Source: Rotaria macrura
Taxonomy: Eukaryota > Rotifera > Eurotatoria > Philodinida > Philodinidae
NCBI GenBank assembly: GCA_900239685.1
Contig: OENT01000089.1
Span: 2,761-66,760, forward strand
Direction: 5' to 3'
DNA: 64,000 bases
The notes beneath the pieces were generated by a model that did no database searches, was not told where the DNA came from, and worked only from the letters and a program-made list of their open reading frames with translations. This document shows, in pieces, positions 25,837-36,421 of this stretch. Positions within the stretch are counted from its first letter, which is position 1; every line of letters begins with the position of its first letter. Made by a program: the position numbers and the translations under genes.

Positions 25837-26507
25837 CTAATCAGCTAATGGATTCGCATGTATAGTAACACGTTGTATTCGAACATCGGTTTCCGGCCGA
25901 TAGTTTTTTTCATTAACTGGTAATTTTTCTAATTCATCAAGCGTTTCAAATCCATCAATAACTTTACCGAATACAGTATATTTTCCGTCGAGATTCGGTT
26001 GTTTTCCATAAGTTATAAAAAATTGCGAACCATTCGTATTTGCACCTCGGCTTGCCATAGACACTACACCACGTTGACTATGCTAAAATTCAATGTTGTT
26101 CAATGAAAACTACAAAACAAATGAAATGAGAATAAAAATTGTTACTTTTAAATTCGGATTGATTTCATCCTAAACGGAGAAAAGTAAATAGATCAATGAA
26201 ATAAAAATTGATGAACTTACGGAAAAATATTCTCCCCAAATACTTTGACCACTTTTACCCGTGCCGGATGGATCACCCGTTTGAATCATATAACCTTTCA
26301 CATTACGATGGAAAAGACAATTATCATAATAATTACTTGCACATAACGCTAAGAAATTCTAAAATATATTTTTTTATATGATAAACACAAAGTCATTATG
26401 TCTTATTAAATTCTATTCTAAGAACTTACTTCACACGCTTGTGGACATTGATCACAATAGAGTTCGATTTTAATATCACCTAGATCAGTATGTAATGTAA
26501 CTGACAT
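25837..26507 (-). CDS. PPIL3: Cyclophilin-like peptidyl-prolyl isomerase PPIL3
   Basis: Four exons encode about 160 residues that align end to end with PPIL3: [47 protein letters not shown], then [19 protein letters not shown] and a C-terminus IHANPLAD. Cyclophilin catalytic elements FHR and SQFFI are kept, and as in PPIL3 the usual calcineurin/cyclosporin tryptophan region is changed. PPIL3 is a spliceosome-associated proline isomerase. Exon 3 is a 24-nt microexon (DEINPNLK, about 26150-26173). Introns are about 50-70 bp. The predicted ATG is immediately preceded by TTTATAG, a splice-acceptor-like site. It is the second gene of the cluster, 156 bp downstream of the SLC49-family gene. Confidence 0.95.
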
Positions 26508-26663
26508 CTATAAAGTAAGATAAATCAAGAAATATTTTTAAAAAATCTTATAGATTTTAAAGACAAAAAGAAACACTGCTTTTTTTTTATGAATCAATAT
26601 CATTTAATGTGAATCGAGAAAAAAAAACACTTTTTACAACAATTTTACATGATCATTTATTAC

Positions 26664-29500
26664 TCATATTGATTCAGGGTCTGTATCCATGTCTAGTGGA
26701 CCACGTTCATTTTCATCTTTTTTCTGTCGAAGATATTCACAGTGAAAAAATGAAATAAAACAAATGACTAGAATCACAGAAAATACAGCCAAAATATATA
26801 CAGGTACTAAAATAGAATTAAAAGAAAACTTTAACATAAAAGAATACTATGTAAATGAGTATTCGAATACATACTAGAATAGTCTCGGATATCATTCAAT
26901 TTCATGTCTTGAGCTTCACATTTTTGAATTTGCATCTGATGTGCTGATGGTGCACTTGAAAAGTATGGTAAAATAATGATAGCAATAATGCTTCCCAATT
27001 GACTGTATATATATAGAGAGAGAGAGAGAGAAATTATATTTTAAATTACTAAGTAATATATGATTTACCTGGCAACCAAAAAAATTCCTGAAACAGTAGC
27101 TTCAGGAACAGGATGTGTTCTAGAATAGTGTTAACAATTCATCACGTACTAGAAATTCAAAACATAGCTACACGTACGTTTCAATACTTAAGTCGAGACT
27201 TAAGGGAAGTACGGGTGCATTCGTTAAACCAGCTATAGCGAAAACAAAATAGAGCCAATAAGATTTAACTTCATTAACAACGAACTATTTGCCGATCAAA
27301 AAGAAAAATAATAGAAGAACTACTCGACTAAAGTTCCGTTAGAATATTCTACTTACCAAGCCAATACAGATCAATGAAATAACCCCAATTGAATATAAAA
27401 TTTTGGTTAATTCTTCCAATTTTTTTGTTTTATCTGCTATGATTCCCATAACAATACATCCGATGAGACCAAATATAATGAAACAACCAATACATAAACC
27501 AACAGCAACATCACCATAACCAAATGGACACATGATTTGTTGTAACAATGTTGAAAGTGTATTATTATTTGATAAACCAAATCCAACAGTAAGAAATAAA
27601 ATTATATACGATTTTGAAGTTAAAAGCTAAGTAAAAACAAGAAAAAATATTTATTTTTCATGGTTTGTTTTCTTCGAAGAAATAAATCAAACGTATCATC
27701 ATACTTTTTTAAAAACGAGTTTATAAGGACTTTTAACATCGAGTGACGATAAACAAGATGGTGTCGGTGGGTGTGATGATCGAACAGTTAATGATAAAGC
27801 TGTTGCAAGAATAGCTGGTATTAACGAAACGTATAGCTAGATAAAATTTATTTCATGATGATTATTAGTTACATCAATGAAATAGAAAATACTAACTAAT
27901 AAAGGTAATTTATCTTCACGTGGAACAATAATTGGTGGTAGAACAGTACCAATAAACACACCCAAAAAATTAGCTAAAAAATCAAATATGTAAAATATCA
28001 ATTACATCATGATTGAATTGAAAATTTTGAATGCCACGAGTCTGATTAATTTAAACTTATTTCAGATAAATAAAATAAAGATCTACTACGAGCAGACATG
28101 TTTGAAATCATGAGGAGAAGTATTGATTCGGTTAGATAGAAAAACACTGATTATCAACAAAATCAGAGAAAGAACCTAACATTAACAACTTACTTTAGAA
28201 ATGTTGCAAAGCTATTCTGTAATCGATTGTTGTCTTTCCTATAAGTCAATATACCTAAATCATCAGTATTCAAACACTATGATTTTCAGTCGTATCTAGT
28301 TCTAGAGTAGAATTTTAGGCTCATTGTTGATAATCTCTCAGAGATAGAATACCTTATACTTTTCGATAGCAGGATACAAACAAATATAAAACTGAGAAAT
28401 TCATTCAGAGAGTTGTTTCCATTTATTTTGATATTTTTTAAATAAACATATATACAACAGGTATTTTCCATATCGTAGACAAAGTGATGAACTGCTGATA
28501 CGTTTGGATAGATGAAGATTATAGAATAATTCAATATCATAGTTACTAGAAACCGATCTACTTAATCTAACAAAAATGATCTAATTAGAGTAATATATCG
28601 AAATCTTGTTATTTTTTAGTATCTATGTGAATTTTCAAAAAATTCTCACGCTTTCATATGACTCTCAAATAAAGATGGTAACTAAATTTTCTTATTATAC
28701 GTTTCGAACATGCACAAAACTCAAATGAATCGCAAATAATTAGATATTCATCGAAAAAATGTCGTCCTTTTTCTAACAGAAACTTTCTGTTCTGCTTACC
28801 TGCAAAACAAAGACTCGTAGCTAGCGTTCGTTGACTTTCAGGAAACCAAGAAAAAGAAAATTTAGCTGGAATAAATAATGTAAATGTTTGTGCAAATGCA
28901 CAAATAAGTTGTCCTATCATAATTAATATCGAAAAACAAACAGTGAAATATATATATGATTAAAAATTGATGTACCAATAAAAACAATAGGATATCGACT
29001 TTTAACTGATACAAATCCCCATGTACTAATAACACGAAAACATCCACCAATTAAATTTAACCAAACGCCAGTTAAAATCTAGTTTAAAATAAAATGTATA
29101 AGAGTTTTAAATGAATTTTAATGTTAGTAAAAATTTACTCCAAATCGAATTCCAAATTTATCGATAGCCCATGTTGATGGTAATGTAAAAATACTACAGA
29201 CCACCATGAATATAAGTGAAAGCCAATTTACTGCACTATATGAAACATCAAAATAACTTTTCGCTAAATTAGCAATCGAAGCAAAATTGATCCATAACTA
29301 AATAAAAATTATGTCTATTCATTAGAAAATAGAACGCTTCATAGAAAACCTAAACTACTTACAATGGCATTCGACATATTCGCTAAACATATACATATTA
29401 GATAAAGCCATCGTCGTCTGTAGACTTTAAATTCAGCGTGTACCACTTCTACTGTCGGTGATGAAGAAGGAGAACTTTGATTATCGACAGCACCGTACAT
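26664..29500 (-). CDS. SLC49-family major facilitator transporter (copy A)
   Basis: A multi-exon gene for a roughly 500-residue, 12-helix MFS transporter. Exon 1 encodes an acidic/serine-rich cytosolic tail, then YRRRWLYLI and ANMSNAI. Later exons give WINFASIANLA, AVNWLSL, FAQTFTLFIPAKFSFSWF, CPFGYGDVAVGL and HPVPEATVSG, which match the FLVCR/MFSD7 (SLC49) family at the corresponding places. The last exon holds TM12 and an acidic tail. SLC49 members move choline, ethanolamine, heme or related substrates; the substrate here is unknown. Most introns are 50-75 bp, but the one after SLCFAG (27974-28799) is 826 bp. The ATG is directly preceded by TTTCTAG. It heads the five-gene minus-strand cluster and faces the NMNAT-kinase gene across 75 bp. 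A paralogue (copy B) lies at 36422-40631. Confidence 0.85.
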
Positions 29501-29575
29501 CTAGAAATTACGCAATCACAATGAAATACTATTAGTATATGTTTCTCTCTTTTTTGTAATTTCACATATGAAATT
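29501..29575. promoter_or_regulatory. 75-bp divergent intergenic region
   Basis: Only 75 bp separate the start codons of the SLC49 gene (minus) and the NMNAT-kinase gene (plus). The stretch must contain, or be flanked by, elements serving both. Immediately before the SLC49 ATG the minus strand reads TTTCTAG, an acceptor-like site. If it is used for trans-splicing, the SLC49 pre-mRNA must begin in this gap or inside the neighbouring gene. No clear TATA box is discernible against the AT-rich background. Confidence 0.5.
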
Positions 29576-31060
29576 ATGATCGAAACGGGTAAACTACTTC
29601 TTCCTTTATCAGATACGAAAAAGAATATCGTATTGTTACTCAATGGATGTTTTAATCCAATACATAACAATCATATCCGTTTACTAGAATCAGCACGGGA
29701 ACATCTAAATTCCTTGAATATCTATCATGTTATTGCTGGTTATATTTCCCCGACTCACGATGTTGGTATCCAAAGAAAATTATCGATTCTTCATACAACA
29801 TGGCAAAATCGACTTGAAATGTGTCGTTTAGCTGTTCATGATTCATCATGGATTATGGTTGATGGATGGCAAATATCTCAAGAAAAAAATCATGGTGCAC
29901 AACAATCTAAACAGCATCTAAGTGATTTTCTCAAGAAAATCTATCCTTCAATTGAAGTCGTATCTATTTGTGGTGGTGATGCACTACCAAAATTCAAATC
30001 AACATTTAAAAAAGAACTTGTTATGTCAGTCATTAATCGGCCAATAGATGACTTCGATTTTAATCAATGGTTTCAATCATCTACAATAAAACCATATCAT
30101 AGTAATATTATTCTTGTATATGATAATTCATGTACACAACAAATCAGTAGTACTCATGTACGTCAACTGATCAGTAAAAATCTTCATGATTCTCTTGTTG
30201 ATATTCTTCATCCAGCAGTACTTCAATATCATTATGAGCATGGCATTAATTATCGTCCACCAAATGAAACCATTCTCTGGTCAGATTTTGATGATAATCA
30301 ATCAATTGAACTTGGTCAAGGTCGATGTGCAACTGTTTATGCTAAACAGTATCAATGTCAACAAGTTGCTGTCAAAGTTATTCGTGAACGTAAACAATTT
30401 GAACATGAATCGAAAATTTTAACCTTGTTAGTCAATGATTCGTCTTATCATGTGAATGTAATTCGAATACTTGGAATAGGCGATCAATTTTGTGTTATGG
30501 AAAAATGTGATATGGATCTTCTTTCATATATCAAACTCCATCGAATATCAACAAATCAAACGTTGCGAACCATTTTTCCTGATCAACCTTGGCGTGAATT
30601 TATTGATCAAATGCTTTCCGGTTTCGTTCATCTGATTTCACTTGGAATTCTTCATCGTGATATTAAGACAGATAATATTCTTCTATTAAATTCGACTGTT
30701 AAAATATCAGACTTCAGTGTATCAATTGATAAAAATTCCATTACGAAAATGCCATTGAGAGGTTCCGTCCGTCATTATGCTCCAGAAGCTATCGAAGATA
30801 AAAAAAATTATACAGAAAAAGCTGATGTTTATATGTACGGATGTTTACTCTATGAAATCGTTCATGGTGGTGAGCGTATTTGGAATGAAAAACCTACACA
30901 TGATGTTGTGCACCTACGTTCAAACGGTGAAAAACCAAGTTTTTCTGTACAATGCGAACCATGGTATATTGATACCGTTGTGCAAGAATGTTGGGCAATG
31001 AATCCTGATGGACGACCAACATTCAAGGAACTACAACAAAATATTCGTTCGAAACAATAA
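29576..31060 (+). CDS. NMNAT-protein kinase fusion protein
   Basis: A single uninterrupted frame of 494 residues joins two complete enzymes. Residues ~18-225 are a nicotinamide mononucleotide adenylyltransferase (NMN + ATP to NAD + PPi). The nucleotide-binding motif GCFNPIHNNH is at 24-33, followed by YISPTHD (56-62), a SSWIMVDGW match to the eukaryotic WVEVDTW element, CGGDALPKF (132-140), and the ISSTHVRQL motif (190-198). Residues ~240-494 are a TKL/Tyr-kinase-like protein kinase: Gly loop GQGRCATV (247-254), VAVK lysine 267, HRDIKTDN (360-367), D-F-S at 379-381 where DFG is usual, APE (402-404), DVYMYG, and the late arginine of GRP (479-481). Catalytic Lys and both Asp are kept. No signal or membrane segment is seen, so it is probably cytosolic or nuclear. 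Neither domain shows a frameshift or stop. The in-frame linker is only about 15-20 residues. It could couple NAD synthesis to phosphorylation, but that is inference. Confidence 0.93.
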   Translation: MIETGKLLLPLSDTKKNIVLLLNGCFNPIHNNHIRLLESAREHLNSLNIYHVIAGYISPTHDVGIQRKLSILHTTWQNRLEMCRLAVHDSSWIMVDGWQISQEKNHGAQQSKQHLSDFLKKIYPSIEVVSICGGDALPKFKSTFKKELVMSVINRPIDDFDFNQWFQSSTIKPYHSNIILVYDNSCTQQISSTHVRQLISKNLHDSLVDILHPAVLQYHYEHGINYRPPNETILWSDFDDNQSIELGQGRCATVYAKQYQCQQVAVKVIRERKQFEHESKILTLLVNDSSYHVNVIRILGIGDQFCVMEKCDMDLLSYIKLHRISTNQTLRTIFPDQPWREFIDQMLSGFVHLISLGILHRDIKTDNILLLNSTVKISDFSVSIDKNSITKMPLRGSVRHYAPEAIEDKKNYTEKADVYMYGCLLYEIVHGGERIWNEKPTHDVVHLRSNGEKPSFSVQCEPWYIDTVVQECWAMNPDGRPTFKELQQNIRSKQ

Positions 31061-33537
31061 ATTATTATGAAGTTATTGTAATAAACAATCAGATGAGAAC
31101 TAATATGCACCAATCATAAATTTTCATACACATAATATTATACAAAAGCCATTATGTAGTGACATCTCTCACAAGAAGTGCTTATGACGATTAATTAAAA
31201 AAGAAAATATTGTTTTTATAATGGCAATACAAGAAAAATTTTCATAAAGATTTTCATTGAACTATATATAAGAGATATTGAAAAAGCGAAGAATAAATGT
31301 CATCCAACAGAAAATATAGAAGAAAATTTTCTGAAAGTCATAAAAAAGACACTCATGTTTTCTAAAGCTAGATTTCAATAAGAAAATTTTGTTCTGATGC
31401 CTAAAGATTGAGAATTTTGTCTAGATTTTTATTGATGTATTCTTTGCAACATTAGCGTTTGTCCTTCTCTTGTACTACTGAAGGTAGTGGATACTACAAA
31501 ATCACGATTTGCTCAACTTAAAAATGACACAATGTTGAACTCCAATTTTTGCCCGATTAATTATCGCTCAGAAATTTCATCTTGTTACGAAGCGATGCAC
31601 AATATTTCGATGTATCTAGTGGTGTTTTGATCTTTTCAAAGTTTAATTCTTCTGCTTCATAAACATGAAACATCAAGAAAATATCTTTCATCAACGGAAT
31701 CATACTTTTCATTGCCAATTTTCTCCAAACTTGATTTTACACAAAAACTAATCTTTTAATATCAAAAGATGCAGTATTTCAAGTTCTACAAAATGCTCCT
31801 CATTGTAAGAGCTGAGTTCCTTTTTCTAAACTACTAAAGAGGCTAAGATCTTTCGCCTGATGTAAAAAAAATGCATTAGAAATGAACCATTGAGAGTTGT
31901 TTGTCAGCAGTGTTTCGGATGAAGAAATTTTATTCACAGATTTGGTATTAAATCTCAAAAACAGGCACGTCACGGTTTTTCACAATACTGTATTTGAATA
32001 CGGTTTGTAAAACCATTGAACAAAGAAAACTAACACTTCATTTCAGTAAAATGCGTAGTCAATTATGTTTTAGTGGTTACCAGCACCTTTAATAGTGCAA
32101 AAGAAGGATAAATGCTACTTTTGCAGAGAACATATCAGTAAAATCTACACAAAATTATCTATCTTTTGGCATCAGAACGAAATTTTCTCATTCAATCTAG
32201 CTGTAGAGAACAGCTGGCAATTTTTTCGGCGCCACCCATGACTTCAACGTTAATTATCTTGAACTATACTCTAAATATCATGCGCATTATTCAAATTAAC
32301 GTCACCAGTATTATTTTTTCTAATAAAAGTATATTACACAATTCGAAGAAGACAGTAAGTAGTTCGAGTGTATTATGCGTAAAAATTTCATCAGTCTAAG
32401 TGAAATACTTGTTTTGTTACAATAATCCTAATGATAAAAGTTACTGTCAGGTTCAATGAATTCACACTTATTAGTTATTTTTTTTAAATACGTGGATTAT
32501 TTAAAAATTCCGAACCATTATCTTGTTCAATGTAATTAACTTTAGTCTTGTAACGCACAAACAGAATGATGACGCAGATTTCTTTCACAGAAGAAAAGTT
32601 TCGAATTATGACTATTTATTAATTTTCATCATCGTTATTCAACATAATTAAAAAGAATACTGCCATGAAGCCTTCAAGCAACATCTGATTAGAACCTGAG
32701 GAAATTACGACATGGCAAGATAAGATAAGAGTACATCGAATGAGTCATAAGGGCAATAATCAAGAACATTGCTCATATTTGGAGATTAAACTTTTCCAGT
32801 ACTAGAAACACAAAATTCACGTGCTGCTGATTAATGTTTTATTGTAGGACTCGAAGAATACATCTGTAAAAGTAGTCTTGAATTCAAATGAATCAAACTT
32901 GAGTTTTCAAACATAAGGATCAAGCGAACTAATTTTTTTAACCTATAAAAATAAAGAATTAGAATTTCATCAACACCATTTGCTATAGGGTTTGTTTGAT
33001 GCTAGATCTTTGAAAGTATGTGATGACTTGCTAGAAATCGAACTTGATTATTTTCGACAAACATACACTGCTAGATATTTAATAACAAACAATATTTTAG
33101 TAGAATAGAGACTATGTTTCAAGAATACTTAACCAAATAGTGGAGCAAGACAAAGAAAAATCGACATCGATGACAGCATAATTATAAAACGCAAATGAAG
33201 TTTAAATAGTCATTCATTGCCATACTTCCACACTGATTTTTATATAGTATATATATATAAAGGTGAAAGTCTCTTTTTTGTTCGCATCTATTGCAATGAA
33301 TTAGAAACTTAAAAAACAAACGTTAACATTTTGAATTTTTCAATTGAATATATCAGTAGTTCCATCGTAGTGCTCTTTTCGATTATTGTGCCAACTCCCT
33401 CGTTATATTTCTAATGAGTTGTTTTTCGACGAGCTCCACATAGAAGAAGACTAACGAACATGTATATCTCAATATGCACCCATGCGTAATTGGCACTGAA
33501 AATATTATTTACCATGGTCTAGTGTTATAGCTAGATG
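31061..33537. other. Intergenic, no gene recognised
   Basis: AT-rich DNA between the convergent NMNAT-kinase and pseudo-DUSP genes. The only longer open frame (32166-32399, plus) has no motif. Poly-A-signal-like AATAAA words after 31060 could serve the fusion gene. Confidence 0.35.
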
Positions 33538-34098
33538 TCAATATAAACATGCTATGTGTTCCATTGTTGATGATGCTTGACATCGATGCCAATAGGTAAC
33601 GAAATGTTTGACATGAGATTTTTGCATATCATTATCAAATGATGCTGGACGCATTTTGAGCAATGAGTTTATAGCAACTTCAGCTGAACAATTCCAACGA
33701 ATAGTCAAATAACAAGCAATGAATATTGATATAATGCCTTGACCTCTTCTTGATTGAATAATAACTGGTTCGCCATGATTACGTGCTGATAATACTAGCT
33801 GAATAAAATCAACAATGTTTTCAAATGTTGGACAATCGTATTCAGCTATTGAGAAACAAACATGTTTAAATGCGCCACTACTCGGTGGATTGTCTATGTC
33901 AATACTAACTAATAGATGAATTCCATGCAATCGAAGATATTCCATATGAGAATGGTGAAACGGATAAGCACTAGCGGCAAGAACACGATCTTCAATCCAA
34001 GAAAAATAAGGGGGCATGGAATGATGAACTAGATTATAATCTGTGCAATGGTTCATACTATCCAGCAAATTAATAATGAAAGAAATGTCAATTTGCAC
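33538..34098 (-). CDS. DUSP23-like pseudophosphatase
   Basis: An intact single-exon frame of up to 186 residues aligns with the small dual-specificity phosphatase DUSP23 along its length: PPYFSWIEDRVLAASAYP (N-terminal strands), HLLVSI, GEPVII, ACYL, and LLKMRPASF. The catalytic machinery is gone. The HCxxGxxR P-loop reads Q-S-R-R-G-Q-G-I, so His is Gln115, Cys is Ser116 and Arg is Ile122. The general-acid Asp is Glu86. The fold is therefore predicted to be kept without phosphatase chemistry, as in STYX-type pseudophosphatases, which act as scaffolds or substrate traps. The frame is undamaged, arguing against recent decay. The true start may be Met15 or Met28 rather than Met1. It follows the FBXO31-like gene on the same strand after 829 bp. 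Confidence 0.8.
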   Translation of the reverse strand: MQIDISFIINLLDSMNHCTDYNLVHHSMPPYFSWIEDRVLAASAYPFHHSHMEYLRLHGIHLLVSIDIDNPPSSGAFKHVCFSIAEYDCPTFENIVDFIQLVLSARNHGEPVIIQSRRGQGIISIFIACYLTIRWNCSAEVAINSLLKMRPASFDNDMQKSHVKHFVTYWHRCQASSTMEHIACLY

Positions 34099-34927
34099 TT
34101 AGCAACCGATAGATAAGTTTCTTTCAGTTTTAAAAGATTTCATGTTTCGATAAATCATTTGATAGAATCTAGTGGTGAGAATTAATTGACGAGGGAGCGT
34201 ACTAAATGTTTGGATGCCAAGAAGACTTGAATGATGAGAATGATATAACGTTGAGAAAGATTTGGAACCAGTTGCTGATTGATGAAGAGTTATAACAGTT
34301 TTAATAAAAATCGATCTTTAGAGTAGGATATAGTCGAGAGAAACTAACAATGATGATATGAAAGGTACCGTTCTATGATAACAAGGTACAGGCACAATGA
34401 TTAAGTGTAGCATGGAATCGAATACATTGATGATGAAATAATCATTTCGATTGAAACCTTCTGAAATAGTTAGAACACCTATGATTGTAATTTCCAATGG
34501 AATTTCTGTTTATTTTTGGAATTATTTGTAAATGCTTTCGATCTAGTGAAGATTTCATGAAACTATTTGTCATTATAATCATCCGTTCGGTCACAATTAT
34601 TCATCATATTCAAATTTGTTTTAATCTGATCGAGACCTAATCAGATCTAAACAATGGAATCAAACAATCTTTAAAAATCCAATAGTTTTGTTCAATAGAT
34701 TTTACATAGATAGGTATACTTAAAATCAATTAATTCTCATTAGTTACGAACTGGACATACGATTTCATCGTTTTTATTTTCTACAGAAGCTGTGTGTTTA
34801 CTGTCTAAAATCAATAGCATTAGTGTATATTGCTTTGAAATAATTTACAGTCATACAGAATATTCTCTGCTCATTTATTATTAATTACTGCAATCAAAAT
34901 ACAAACAAAAAACAGAATATCAAGAGT
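34099..34927. other. Intergenic, no gene recognised
   Basis: It lies between two minus-strand genes. There are no open frames with motifs. It may contain the 3' region of the FBXO31-like gene and the promoter of the pseudophosphatase. Confidence 0.35.
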
Positions 34928-36167
34928 TCAAACTGGACATCGCCGATAAAATGAAGTATGATGTAATTCATGCCAAGTAACTTTTAATACATCTTCTGAT
35001 ATTAACACTATTTCTGTAGGAATGAATTGTGCATCAGTATAATCCGTACGTGCTACTACAATATAAAAATATATTAAAGAAAAATTTAAAATTTTTGGAT
35101 TTTATAAAATGTCGTACTTTGCCCAATGCCTTTATAGTATATTGAAGAATCTGTATCTTTTTTGATACGATGTGTAGCAGCAAAAGATATTTGACTATGT
35201 GGTACATTAGGATCTCCGGAAACTTTTCTTGCAATTAAAGCACTTGGTACACTTTCTACATCTACTGATATACCGTCTAAGATCATTGAATATGTAAAAT
35301 TATGGGAAAGTTCAAGATGAACTAGTTCAAGACCATGTCCACCATACGATCCTACCCAAACACCATTGAAACGAGATAGTTCATGATCATTATTATCAAT
35401 ATTTGGTTGAGATATTGATAGAGGATGATAAACAGTTGATGTATTATTGGAACACTGTAATACAAAATAGATATCATGTCCTTCTGGTTCACCCATAGAA
35501 TCGTGGTCATGAGCAACTAACAACGAACGTTCGTTAACAGGTAACGCTTCTTGAGATAAACCAAAGTATTGTTGATTTGAATCAAAATTTTTTATCCATG
35601 GCGGCAGTTCATCGTGACGTGTTTGACATGCATGACAAAATATGTGATGAGAGCTAGTGTCAATCGTAAATAATTTAACCTTTCTAAAAATAGGTTTTAA
35701 AAAAGATTCATCCGACTCGTCATCATCGGAATCAAGGTGATTTGCATTCGTAGAATCATTTTCTGGATTCAACTTCTCACCGACCATAGTTCCATCGGAT
35801 ATATTTAAATGAACATCGATAAGACCACCAAAGTATCTGGTGTTTGATTTCCAATAGCCAAGATATCGACCGTATGGCACGAGAATTTTCGTAAATAAAC
35901 TTGGGGGAAAAAAAGCAATAGTCAGCAATTCAAATCGCATATATATTTCTGTCTTAGATAACAATATTCTTACTCGTAAAAGCTTTGCTGCATTTCGTCT
36001 AGTGAAGGTTGTAGATTATACAATCGATAGCATATTCGTTTCCATATGCGTTCATCGCGTGATACTGAATGAAACAATGATGAAACACGAGAAAATGAAG
36101 ATAAATCTTTGGGTGAGTCGAGATGAATTGCTATAGAAAAAAGAAGTTCATATGGTAACTGATCCAT
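34928..36167 (-). CDS. FBXO31-like F-box protein
   Basis: Three exons (35974-36167, 35118-35899, 34928-35055) sum to 367 codons. Residues ~3-50 are an F-box (LPYELLFSIAIHL ... ERIWKRICYRLY), which binds SKP1 in an SCF ubiquitin ligase. The rest matches the FBXO31 substrate-binding domain: ILVPYGRYLGYW, RYFGGLIDVH, FNGVWVGSYGGHGLELV and GDPNVPHSQISF. The last exon supplies the closing helices and ends RRCPV. FBXO31 recruits targets for ubiquitination in vertebrates. An acidic/serine stretch (DSDDDESDES) interrupts the middle. The ATG is directly preceded by TTTTTAG, and the gene starts 254 bp downstream of SLC49 copy B on the same strand, so the two may also form a co-transcribed pair. Confidence 0.88.
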
Positions 36168-36421
36168 CTAAAAAGTAAATAAATAATTAACGTATTGCAA
36201 AATATATTGCTTTTCGATTTCATCATAAGGAAACAACTTGAAACGGTATATTCCGTTTTCCTTGATTCGAATTTCACCGAAAGAATTTTGTTTTGTTTCC
36301 ATTTTAGGAAAAAAGAAAAAGTTTTTAGGTGAAATTGGAATCGACGGACGAATATCGTCGTCGGTAAAAATGGACTAAACCCTTTAAATAGTCAAATATT
36401 AGAAAAAGAAGGAAAAGAAAA

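Noticed and set aside
29576-31060. NadR-like NMNAT/ribosylnicotinamide kinase
   Set aside because: The second domain has HRDIKTDN, APE and other protein-kinase motifs rather than a P-loop nucleoside-kinase fold.
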